Of a DNA stretch of 37,305 nucleotides, positions 1 through 7,960 are shown in pieces (the first letter of the stretch is position 1; each line of letters starts with the position of its first letter). Source of the DNA: Chloroflexota bacterium (GTDB lineage Bacteria; Chloroflexota; Anaerolineae; Aggregatilineales; J027); NCBI GenBank assembly GCA_010092845.1, contig JAADYW010000061.1, forward strand, positions 1 through 37,305. The letters run 5' to 3'. A program made the position numbers and the translations under genes. The notes beneath the pieces are model-generated. The model did not search any database and was not told where the DNA came from. It worked only from the letters and a program-made list of their open reading frames with translations.

Positions 1-4
1 CCAT
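1..4 (-). CDS. Start of a minus-strand gene cut by the window edge
   Basis: A minus-strand ATG lies at 4-2, preceded by GAGGAG six bases upstream (about positions 11-16). This looks like the start of a gene that runs off the left edge. Only the start codon is inside the window, so nothing can be said about the product. It would be read in the same direction as the M20 peptidase upstream of it. Confidence 0.4.
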
Positions 5-77
5 AAGTCACTCCTCAAATTAAGTGCTATTGAACGGCCCTAGTGTACCGCAGGTTTTAAGCCAAAGATACCTTAGA

Positions 78-1445
78 TCACTTCATCGCAGCGAAGCGGT
101 CGATCAGCACGGCCATAAAACGTATCGCCGCAAAATAGTCTTCTTCGAAGATGTTTTCATTGGGGGCGTGTGCCCGCCCTCCCGGGTGCCAGGTCGCCCC
201 CGCAGAGATCACGGGAATCCCGAGCTGGGTACTAAGCGGATACATCGGGCCACTGCCCGCAAACCAGGGAACGATCACCGGGTCCTGGCCAAACACGGCC
301 TGGCTGGCCGCGATTGCTGCACGACGCACCTGACTGTCCTGCATGTCCATCGCAGGATGTTCGCCAGCCAAGGGTACAAGCTCAATATCTTCGAAGCCGC
401 GAGCATCGAGGTGTTTACGAATGAGGTCCTGTACAATCTCTGGCGTTAGATCAGGCACCAGACGGCAGTCGATCTTGGCCATCGCCTGGGCTGGCAGCAC
501 CGTCTTGGTACCGGCATCAGTGTAGCCGCTCTCCAAGCCACAGATGGTCATCGTTGGGGCAAGATAGTATTGACGCAACGCCGTTTCATCTTCCATGGCA
601 TTGAGCCATTGCGACAGGCCGAAGTTCGCCCGCATCCGCTCACTCTCGAAGGGCAGGGCATCAATTCGATCAATCGTCGGCTGCGGCATCGGCCGTATAT
701 GGTCTATAAAGCCATCAACTGTAATGCGGTCCTGCGAATCCTTCATTGTGTTGAGGGCCCATACCAATCGCCAGGCAGGGTTGACGATCATCGGCGCGAG
801 GGATGAATGGAGATCATAGGCCGCACCGCGACACCGTAGTTCGAAATATGCGATACCTTTGCAACCTTCTGCCATGATGATTCGATCAGCTTCATCATAG
901 CCGCCGCCTTCCCACAGCAAACCATCGCCCTGCAGCAATTCCTGCTGAGATTCGGCCCAGCCTGGGAGATTTACGCTCCCGATCTCCTCTTCGCCCTCAA
1001 AGATGAACTTGATCCTCAAGGGCAATTCTCCGTAGGTTTCGCGCCAGGCTTCAACTGCCTGAATGCGGGCCAGCAATTCCCCTTTGTCATCGTTGGTGCC
1101 GCGGCCAAAGAGCTTACCATCACGCCGGGTCAGTTCGAAGGGCGGAGAATCCCATAGGTCCAACGGCGCCTCGGGCTGAACATCATAGTGATTGTAGACG
1201 AGCAGTACCCGCTCACCTGCGCCGATTTCCCCAACGATCACCGGACTACCGTCATTCGGCAGCGCGAACTGCTGCACTTCGGCCCCCAATTGCCTTAAGC
1301 GCCCCATGACCCAATCTGCACATTCGTGGATCCCTCTTTTTTGGGCCGCGACGCTAGGAATAGCAATGAGCTGGCGGAACTCGTCAAGAAACCGTTCGCG
1401 ATTCGATTCCAGATAATCATTAATGGGGTCAATATCAAAATGCAT
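78..1445 (-). CDS. M20 family metallodipeptidase
   Basis: A 455-residue M20/M28-clan zinc peptidase, probably a cytoplasmic dipeptidase or carboxypeptidase acting on small peptides. The family motifs are visible: the first metal-ligand motif YNHYDVQP around residues 84-91, GRGTNDDKG around 114-122 with the bridging Asp119, and EGEEEIGS around 150-157 with the catalytic Glu. A late WHPGGRAHAPNE motif carries the C-terminal metal-binding His. Length matches the PepV/CNDP-like subgroup, which has a lid domain between the two halves of the catalytic domain. The ATG at 1445 has AGGAG about nine bases upstream. The substrate cannot be told from sequence. The gene stands between the edge gene and a membrane protein on the same strand. 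Confidence 0.9.
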   Translation of the reverse strand: MHFDIDPINDYLESNRERFLDEFRQLIAIPSVAAQKRGIHECADWVMGRLRQLGAEVQQFALPNDGSPVIVGEIGAGERVLLVYNHYDVQPEAPLDLWDSPPFELTRRDGKLFGRGTNDDKGELLARIQAVEAWRETYGELPLRIKFIFEGEEEIGSVNLPGWAESQQELLQGDGLLWEGGGYDEADRIIMAEGCKGIAYFELRCRGAAYDLHSSLAPMIVNPAWRLVWALNTMKDSQDRITVDGFIDHIRPMPQPTIDRIDALPFESERMRANFGLSQWLNAMEDETALRQYYLAPTMTICGLESGYTDAGTKTVLPAQAMAKIDCRLVPDLTPEIVQDLIRKHLDARGFEDIELVPLAGEHPAMDMQDSQVRRAAIAASQAVFGQDPVIVPWFAGSGPMYPLSTQLGIPVISAGATWHPGGRAHAPNENIFEEDYFAAIRFMAVLIDRFAAMK

Positions 1446-1504
1446 CAGCTAGAACTCCTGTCAACAAAAAGAAAAATATCTGCAACTGCGGCATCCCTGC
1501 ACGC

Positions 1505-2446
1505 CTAGAGACGAAATAGCACAACAAACAGTATGACGCCACCATAGATGATCCACATCGTCACGTTAATGATGAAAGCCAGAAACGGTAAGCGCATCGT
1601 GATCGGGACGAAGTAGACGATCATCGTGTAGGTAGGGATGTAGGGAACAAAGAACATCCAGGCTAGCAAACTCAGGATGACGGACCGTTGTTTGAATGCA
1701 TGCCACCCAATCCAGGCACCGATGGCGAGCGAAATTGGGACCGGCAACAATGCGATCGGTGCGAGGTTGAACTGATCATAATACTCGTCAGTGAGTGTCC
1801 ACCGCTGCAGGCTGTCCCACATCGCTTCAGGCCAGTTATCCCAGAGGATAAATGACACCGCCAGCAATGCCAGGGTAACATTTGCTGCACGGATAAGCTG
1901 TTTCCGGCTGTAGCTCAGCCATACGCCTAGCGCCACCTGCGGTTTTGTCAGCAGCAGCGGGCCGCTCAGGAAGGCAGGAACCAGAATACCCAGCACGGGT
2001 AGCCAATCAATATTGAGTTCCAGACCGTTGTCAAAAGCCCAATATGAGGTCACAACGAGGATGACATGGCCTGTATTGCCACCGTAACGGTGAATCAAAA
2101 CCGCCAGGAGGACGAAAAACACGCATATCTGAATCAAGACTGCCAGCGGTAAGGGCATAAAACTAAACGGAATCAGCAATACGGCTGTCCAGGGCGGATA
2201 CACATAGCGCGGCGTTTCATAGGGATTATCAAGATTCTTGGGGGCCTGGGTGAAATCCACTTCCTGATCGTGCCAGATGGGTGCAATGCCGAGGGGACCG
2301 ATGACCAGCGCAGCGACTGACCACCAGACGACGGCCATCGCCAATGCCCAGAAGATGGATGCCAGCAACCCGGATTGCGACCAACGTGTGATTTTCACCA
2401 GGATCTTGTAGCGCGTTTCTTCGAGATGGCGCTCATTGCCACACAT
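1505..2446 (-). CDS. Polytopic membrane protein, GT87 (DUF2029)-like
   Basis: An integral membrane protein of about 313 residues with roughly eight hydrophobic segments. The first extracytoplasmic stretch holds YVYPPWTAVLLIPF, which resembles the Y.YPP signature of GT87 polyprenyl-phosphate-mannose-dependent glycosyltransferases. A later LLTKPQVALG segment also fits that family, where a K-P-Q motif is common. The likely role is transfer of a sugar from a lipid-linked donor at the membrane, but the protein is shorter than typical GT87 members (about 400), so the function is tentative. An in-frame GTG sits two codons upstream at 2452. Neither start has a clear ribosome binding site. Confidence 0.65.
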   Translation of the reverse strand: MCGNERHLEETRYKILVKITRWSQSGLLASIFWALAMAVVWWSVAALVIGPLGIAPIWHDQEVDFTQAPKNLDNPYETPRYVYPPWTAVLLIPFSFMPLPLAVLIQICVFFVLLAVLIHRYGGNTGHVILVVTSYWAFDNGLELNIDWLPVLGILVPAFLSGPLLLTKPQVALGVWLSYSRKQLIRAANVTLALLAVSFILWDNWPEAMWDSLQRWTLTDEYYDQFNLAPIALLPVPISLAIGAWIGWHAFKQRSVILSLLAWMFFVPYIPTYTMIVYFVPITMRLPFLAFIINVTMWIIYGGVILFVVLFRL

Positions 2447-2589
2447 AGACACTTCACCGGCAGGTCACGGCTGGTGCAAAAACAAGCCTTTCTAATCTCT
2501 GATTATCGCACTGCTTCGTAGGATTGCGCAAAGCAGCCAGTCCCGATAGCATACGGGGATGATACAGAACGCATACGGAAAGACCTGCC

Positions 2590-3561
2590 ATGCAACTGCC
2601 CCAATTCCTCGATGTCCTGAACGCACAACGGCGCCTAAGGCCTTATCTTTCACCGTCGACACTGGAAGAAACCCCGGCGCTAGGCCAGGGAATCGCCTTC
2701 AAGCTGGAGAATACCAATCCAACCCACGCTTTCAAGATCCGTGGGGCCCTCAATGCGATCATCGCTCAGGCCGATATTGCCCAGCAGCGTGGTATTGTCG
2801 CGGCCTCCGCTGGAAATCACGCGATTGGCGTGGCCTATGGTGCCGCCCTGGCGGGCGCCCAGGCTACCATCGTCATGCCACTCGATACGCCCCAGCGCAA
2901 GGTCAATGGTGCACGCCAGCATGGCGCCCATACCGTGCTGCATGGCGCCATTTATGATGACGCTGAAATCCATGCTCACCAACTTGAGCAAGAGCATGGC
3001 TGGCTCTATATCTCGCCGTATAACGATCCCTATGTGGTAGCGGGCCAGGGCACGATTGCGCTCGAGATTTTCGACCAGCGCCCTCAGGTCCAGCGCCTGG
3101 TTGTACCGACTAGTGGTGGAGGGCTGCTCGCGGGAATAGCACTCGCCGCCAAGCACATCAATCCAGGAATTGAAGTCATCGGGGTCCAGTCGATCGCTAC
3201 GCCGGCGATGTACAACATTTTCTATGACACAGATTTCCCCCAACAGCCAACGATTGCGGACGGTTTGGCCGGTGATATTGAACCAGGTGCCATCACCGTT
3301 CCCATCTGCCAGAAATATGCCGACAAGATTGTACTGGTAGAGGAGGCCAGCATCATTGAGGCCATTCGCTGGGCATTTCAGCAGCATGGATGGGTGCTGG
3401 AGGGCGCGGCCGCGGTAGGGATTGCGGCCTTCTTAAGCGATAGAATTCCGCGTCAAGATCCTGAGAACACAGTGATCATCCTCTCGGGTGGCAATATCGA
3501 CGCCGACAAGTTTCTCAAGTTGATCCAGGCGCAGTCTGGCACTTCGCGTAATGGTGCGTAA
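2590..3561 (+). CDS. PLP-dependent threonine/serine dehydratase
   Basis: A 323-residue fold-type II PLP enzyme that deaminates threonine or serine to the 2-oxo acid. The PLP lysine is Lys49 in THAFKIRGALNAI. Further landmarks are SAGNHAIG (73-80, with the Asn that contacts the PLP ring), the phosphate-binding TSGGGLLAG loop (174-182) and a C-terminal SGGN. The ACT-like regulatory domain of biosynthetic IlvA (about 514 residues) is absent, so this is the short catabolic TdcB or serine racemase/dehydratase type. Sequence alone does not separate these. The stop overlaps the start of the sortase gene by 11 bases, so the two are probably co-transcribed, although no functional link is obvious. Confidence 0.9.
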   Translation: MQLPQFLDVLNAQRRLRPYLSPSTLEETPALGQGIAFKLENTNPTHAFKIRGALNAIIAQADIAQQRGIVAASAGNHAIGVAYGAALAGAQATIVMPLDTPQRKVNGARQHGAHTVLHGAIYDDAEIHAHQLEQEHGWLYISPYNDPYVVAGQGTIALEIFDQRPQVQRLVVPTSGGGLLAGIALAAKHINPGIEVIGVQSIATPAMYNIFYDTDFPQQPTIADGLAGDIEPGAITVPICQKYADKIVLVEEASIIEAIRWAFQQHGWVLEGAAAVGIAAFLSDRIPRQDPENTVIILSGGNIDADKFLKLIQAQSGTSRNGA

Positions 3562-4630
3562 CCGTTTTCTCCTCGCGCTGAGCGGGCTAGCCTTGATAGG
3601 AATCGGTGGCCTCTGCGTCGTGGCTGGCATTGGTCTGACAATCCTGCGGCTTGTCGAGCCTGACCGCAGTGCTGTCCAAATCCCATCAACCGCCACAGCA
3701 ACACTGGTCGTGCCCACCACCATGTCGTTGCTACCCACGCCCCTTCAGCCCCCGGAGGTGCGCGTCGACTCAATCCCACTGATGCCCGAGATGCCTGTTG
3801 TCGTGACCGCTATACCCACGCCCACGCAAACCTCTTCACCCACCGAACCCCCTGCGACACCGACACCAGACCCTATACCAACCCAAACGCCACGCCGACC
3901 GGCGAATACCCAGCAATCTACCAGGGCTTCTACGGCTGAATCGCGCACACCACAGCCAAGTATGACGCATACAGCACGGCCTACCTCATCGCTGACGCCA
4001 ACCGCAACCGTTTCACCGACGGCCACGCTGAACCGGCATCAGGCTCAGGAAGTCGAGCCGGCCCTGGGTATCCAGCTCCCAGAAGGACGGCTCACCCCAA
4101 CGCCCCGGCCCCGGGCCCTGATACCAGACCGCATCCGCATCCCCGCGATCTTACTCAACGCCCCGGTGGTTCCGGTTAGCTGGGAGGCCATAACCATTCA
4201 GGGGCAGGTATACAGCCGCTGGCAAGCGCCTAACAGCTATGCTGGCGGCTGGCATGACACCAGTGCACCACTCAGCGCGGGTAGCAATATAGTCCTGAAT
4301 GGCCACCACAATGCCTGGGGGCAGGTCTTCGGCCAGTTGGTCAAAGTACAGCCGGGGGACCAGGTGTTCCTCTATTCGCAAGGCACTGAATTCGCCTATA
4401 CGGTTGTCCAGTCAATGGTTCTGCCAGAACGCGATCAACCGCTTTCGGTTCGCGTGGACAACGCAAGGTGGCTATTGCCCACCCCTAGTGAACGTGTTAC
4501 TCTGATAACGTGTTGGCCAGAAAACGACAATTCACACCGGCTCGTCGTTATTGCCATACCGAATGAAGAGCTGGAGATTAACCCCACGCCTTCGCTATTA
4601 CCGACGCCCCCGAACTGGCAACGACCCTAG
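3551..4630 (+). CDS. Sortase with Thr/Pro-rich stalk
   Basis: A 359-residue cell-surface transpeptidase that cleaves a sorting motif and joins the protein to a surface amine. Residues 7-29 form an N-terminal membrane anchor. Residues 55-175 are a low-complexity Thr/Pro/Ser linker, and the sortase beta-barrel domain follows from about 190. Catalytic residues are visible: His252 in NGHHN, Cys321 in TLITC and Arg330 in SHRLVVIAIP. There is no second membrane segment at the C-terminus. No protein with an LPXTG-like motif, hydrophobic segment and basic tail was recognised in the window, so the substrate is unknown. The gene overlaps the dehydratase by 11 bases and is followed 35 bases later by the DUF6391 gene. 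Confidence 0.9.
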   Translation: MVRNRFLLALSGLALIGIGGLCVVAGIGLTILRLVEPDRSAVQIPSTATATLVVPTTMSLLPTPLQPPEVRVDSIPLMPEMPVVVTAIPTPTQTSSPTEPPATPTPDPIPTQTPRRPANTQQSTRASTAESRTPQPSMTHTARPTSSLTPTATVSPTATLNRHQAQEVEPALGIQLPEGRLTPTPRPRALIPDRIRIPAILLNAPVVPVSWEAITIQGQVYSRWQAPNSYAGGWHDTSAPLSAGSNIVLNGHHNAWGQVFGQLVKVQPGDQVFLYSQGTEFAYTVVQSMVLPERDQPLSVRVDNARWLLPTPSERVTLITCWPENDNSHRLVVIAIPNEELEINPTPSLLPTPPNWQRP

Positions 4631-4665
4631 CGAGGCGATTCGTATTGGAATCAGGAGAACACGAT

Positions 4666-5223
4666 ATGATACGCGCGATTGCGTTGTTGCTTAGCCCGAT
4701 TCTGTCATTCAGCCCGATCCGGCGTATTCGCCGCAACCACGGGCTAGAGCATGCCACTATTCACGTTATGAGTCGGCGGGTACGGAACCTGAAAATTCTC
4801 GGTGGGAGAGCTGTTGTCGATGGATTCTTCATTTATGGTACTGCAGAAACCGAACAAATCCGGAGTGCGGTTGAAGAGGCACTGAAACGGATGCGCAAGG
4901 GGGAACATGGGCTAGCCGTACACCCCAATTGCGGCACAGGAATTGTCACCACAGGGCTGATGACCAGTGTTGCTGCTATGCTGGGCACGCTGGGGGCGGA
5001 TAAGGACTGGCAGGATCGCATCAGCCGGCTGCCGATGATGATCTTCCTTTCTGTACTGGCCATCATCTTGTCCCAGCCGACCGGTTTATCCTTGCAGCGC
5101 CATATCACCACGCTGGGCGACCCGGGCAACCTTGAAGTTGTCCAGATCTCCCGTCATGAAATTAAAGCGCCGATGTCCCAAAATGCCCTGACGGTACACC
5201 GTATCTGGACCCGCGCTGGCTAG
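4666..5223 (+). CDS. DUF6391 family membrane protein
   Basis: A protein of about 185 residues carrying RRNHGLEHATIHVM near the N-terminus, the His-rich signature of DUF6391, a family of unknown function. A Gly-rich HPNCGTGIVTTGLM segment follows, then one or two hydrophobic segments (roughly 130-150) and a short polar tail. The ATG at 4666 was chosen because AGGAG ends eight bases before it. A TTG at 4645 would lengthen the protein by seven residues but has no binding site. It sits downstream of the sortase and upstream of another small membrane protein on the same strand, suggesting an envelope role. The function is not known. Confidence 0.8.
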   Translation: MIRAIALLLSPILSFSPIRRIRRNHGLEHATIHVMSRRVRNLKILGGRAVVDGFFIYGTAETEQIRSAVEEALKRMRKGEHGLAVHPNCGTGIVTTGLMTSVAAMLGTLGADKDWQDRISRLPMMIFLSVLAIILSQPTGLSLQRHITTLGDPGNLEVVQISRHEIKAPMSQNALTVHRIWTRAG

Positions 5224-5293
5224 TAGGTAGGTGAAAGGGGCATAGGCCAACGGTGCCCCGCTACCCAATATTCCATCGGAAAGGCCAATTCTG

Positions 5294-5983
5294 ATGAACG
5301 TATTCGAGGCACTGCAATACCCATTTCAGGACAAAGAATGGGTAGGCAAGACACTCACTGCTGCACTATTGGCGTTTATTCCGGTCGTGGGCTGGATCAT
5401 ATTGCTTGGCTACGGACTTCGCGTGACGCGCCAGATAACGGCAGGCAATACACGTCTTCCTCGATGGGTTAACTTTGGGCGTGATTTCAGCGTTGGTGTG
5501 ATGGTGGCAACGGGTGTGGTGATCTATCTGCTACCCTTGATTATCTTTGCTTGCCTGACGACTATTGTCTGGTCGATAGGCGGGGGTGAGATTCTACTGC
5601 TCTTCTGTTGCTGTGTGGGATTGCCACTTCTGATCTACATCCTAATCGCGCTTCCACTGTTCTACTCGGCTACCGCCACCTATGCAGTCACCAACGATTT
5701 CAGCGCCTTCTTTGATCTCGGGGACCGAATTAACGACATCACCACCCCGCCGCCCGGTAGAGTAGCCGAGCTCGTGCTCAGTGCCATCTTCTTGCTCGCT
5801 CTGACGGCTATTCCCGGGTCGTTAGGGGGTGCGGTTGCGCTGTTGCTCTTTTCGGACCCGGTATTGGCATGCCTATGCCTGCTAGTACTGCTTGTCCCCG
5901 CACCGTATCTAACGGGAATCTTGAATATGGCCAATTTTCATCTGATCGGCCAGTGGGGCAAGATTATTGAGGTGCGGCGCTAG
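5294..5983 (+). CDS. DUF4013 family membrane protein
   Basis: A 229-residue protein with four to five hydrophobic segments. The N-terminal pattern (EWVGKTLTAALLAFIPVVGW, then GYGLRVTRQI, LPRW and the Asp of NFGRDF) matches the DUF4013 family of uncharacterised bacterial and archaeal membrane proteins. GGAAAGG lies about nine bases before the ATG. The stop runs 20 bases into the convergent glycosyltransferase gene. No enzymatic motif is visible. Confidence 0.8.
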   Translation: MNVFEALQYPFQDKEWVGKTLTAALLAFIPVVGWIILLGYGLRVTRQITAGNTRLPRWVNFGRDFSVGVMVATGVVIYLLPLIIFACLTTIVWSIGGGEILLLFCCCVGLPLLIYILIALPLFYSATATYAVTNDFSAFFDLGDRINDITTPPPGRVAELVLSAIFLLALTAIPGSLGGAVALLLFSDPVLACLCLLVLLVPAPYLTGILNMANFHLIGQWGKIIEVRR

Positions 5984-7937
5984 GCCCCGCTTCAGGTACC
6001 TGATTGCGTAGAATCGAAAACCATTGGTCGACGTAACGTCCCTGAGTATCTAGGTACTCGCTATTGGTATACGAGCCGTCTGGGGACAGAGTATACATCC
6101 CGATCCGCAACTCCTGAGCAGCAGCCCCGACCAGATCGACGCTAAGCCAAACCCGATCCTCCGCCTGCCAATAGCCTTCCCACCAGAACGGAATATCATG
6201 CTGCACGACGCGCTCGTTAGTAGCATCCACGCCATGGACAAACACAATAAACTGGCGCGCGCGCTGGGCGGCTGGCAGGCGCCATACCAGCCACAAGATG
6301 TCTTCATCACGCCAGATATTCGCCAGAACCACCCCATTGGCAAAATGGGCTTGCGGGCTAAGCGTGTTGTCAGGCGCTTGCTGATGAACCTGCCACCAGG
6401 CGCGATAGTGGCCTTCTCCAGGCCGCAAATCAAAGACACGATCAGGCGCGTTGCGCCCGTAAGTCGGGATGGGCCGGTTGGATGATGGCGCAACCAATGC
6501 GGCCGCCGGCTCGGCCGGCACAATCCACAGATGGGTTCCATCCACAAACAGGACGTTGTCAAGATCATCCAGCAGGATATCCCAGACGGCGGGCGCTTCA
6601 TCAAATTCGGGCGAGCTTCCCTCGGCATACACAACCAGCCGCTCAGGATTCTCATCCAAGACCGTTTGGCGAATGTCGAGCAGATAGTGCAACGGCGTGC
6701 CAAAAGCACCACTGGTGTCATGAGTACCCAGGAAAGCCAGCAGCGCCAACCACAACCATACCTGCAACACAATAACAAGCGTCAGCAGTGTTGCCAGCGC
6801 ATAGCGCAGCAACGGCGCATGGTGCGATAGCCACTGCCACACTGTGACCAGGCCCAGAGCGATCATCAGAAACGCCGCCGGCATCATTGGAATCATGTAG
6901 TGAGGTTGCGGTGCAGCCCAGGTGAAGCTAAAGGTGACGACAGGCAACACCAACCAGATGAGTAGCGTTGTCTGAATCACGGCAGGTCGCCGCCAGGCAC
7001 GATAGGCCAGCCAGACGCCCGTGAGGGCTGCAGCCAACGGCAAGAGCGCAAACAGCGGGTAGGCTGGCGGCACCTGTTCAAGATAGCGTTCGTACTGATC
7101 TTCTCCCGCCAGCGAATGAATATCCGTACCGGCAACTGTGAACCAGGCGTGCTCAAATGCGGTCGTGCTCAACTGACGTAATTCTGCGTCCGCACCAGTC
7201 TCATCGCTGTCCAGGCTATCGCTGACAGCGGTTAGGCTCACATAATCGGCATCATATAATCCGTACAGGTAGGGCAGGCATACCAATCCGGCAATGCCAA
7301 CTCCTATCCACATTGCAGTTGTCAATTGCCTGCGGCCAAGCCACAGAAGCCACACCGTAAGGGGGATCAGTGAGATTGCCCCGAGATGGATCTGGACCGT
7401 GATCGCCAACAGCGGCAAATGGGACATCTGGGCCCAGCGCTTCGGAAGCCGGTCAATAAATCCTAGAAGACCGGTGAATACCACCAGAATCACAAACGGC
7501 GGCAGCATATCCTGCGCCCAGATCTTACGCGAATAGATCGCAGCCCAGGGGCTAGCTGCCAACAGGAGTGCAGCAACAACTGCAACCTGCGCGCCAAAAT
7601 AACGCCGGGCAAGCTTCCATAGCAGCGCAATCGCCAGAATATTCAGGAATCCGATAAAGATATTGGCAGTCAGAGGGTTGCTACTGATCCAATACGGCAA
7701 AGCGAGGATGTATACATTGATCGGCGCGTTCGGAAAACCGACGGATGAGCCAATCCCCAACCAGGGGAAAGCCTCTCCTTTAGCCAGATCTAGCGCCAAC
7801 CGCGACAGGGCAGCCTCGTCACGCTTGAATTCGACAACACCCGGGGCCCAAAAACGCATAACCGCCGCCAGGAAAAGGATCCCGATCAGGGCAAGCCATT
7901 CCCAGCGGCGGAGCGTTGCTCGCGTAGCGCGCGGCAT
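5964..7937 (-). CDS. PMT/ArnT-like (GT39/GT83) membrane glycosyltransferase
   Basis: About 657 residues with some ten to twelve membrane segments in the first 420, then a soluble extracytoplasmic domain (about 430-657). The first external loop holds VEFKRDEAAL, the Asp-Glu signature of GT-C enzymes such as ArnT and protein mannosyltransferases that use polyprenyl-phosphate sugars. The likely role is transfer of a sugar onto a protein or lipid outside the membrane; the acceptor is unknown. The ATG at 7937 has GAGGGG six bases upstream. A TTG at 7955 is possible but less likely. It starts 24 bases after the PHP-AlbA_2 gene ends, so the two may share a transcript. Its 3' end overlaps the convergent DUF4013 gene by 20 bases. 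Confidence 0.85.
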   Translation of the reverse strand: MPRATRATLRRWEWLALIGILFLAAVMRFWAPGVVEFKRDEAALSRLALDLAKGEAFPWLGIGSSVGFPNAPINVYILALPYWISSNPLTANIFIGFLNILAIALLWKLARRYFGAQVAVVAALLLAASPWAAIYSRKIWAQDMLPPFVILVVFTGLLGFIDRLPKRWAQMSHLPLLAITVQIHLGAISLIPLTVWLLWLGRRQLTTAMWIGVGIAGLVCLPYLYGLYDADYVSLTAVSDSLDSDETGADAELRQLSTTAFEHAWFTVAGTDIHSLAGEDQYERYLEQVPPAYPLFALLPLAAALTGVWLAYRAWRRPAVIQTTLLIWLVLPVVTFSFTWAAPQPHYMIPMMPAAFLMIALGLVTVWQWLSHHAPLLRYALATLLTLVIVLQVWLWLALLAFLGTHDTSGAFGTPLHYLLDIRQTVLDENPERLVVYAEGSSPEFDEAPAVWDILLDDLDNVLFVDGTHLWIVPAEPAAALVAPSSNRPIPTYGRNAPDRVFDLRPGEGHYRAWWQVHQQAPDNTLSPQAHFANGVVLANIWRDEDILWLVWRLPAAQRARQFIVFVHGVDATNERVVQHDIPFWWEGYWQAEDRVWLSVDLVGAAAQELRIGMYTLSPDGSYTNSEYLDTQGRYVDQWFSILRNQVPEAGPSAAPQ

Positions 7938-7960
7938 CGAAAGCCCCTCAGGCAAACGCG

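Noticed and set aside
2680-3387. Long minus-strand open frame opposite the dehydratase gene
   Set aside because: It is a shadow of the plus-strand gene, which carries clear PLP-enzyme motifs.
6050-6778. 242-residue minus-strand open frame within the PMT/ArnT-like gene
   Set aside because: It is an alternate frame of a well-supported membrane protein with a Cys/Trp/Arg-rich, non-protein-like composition.
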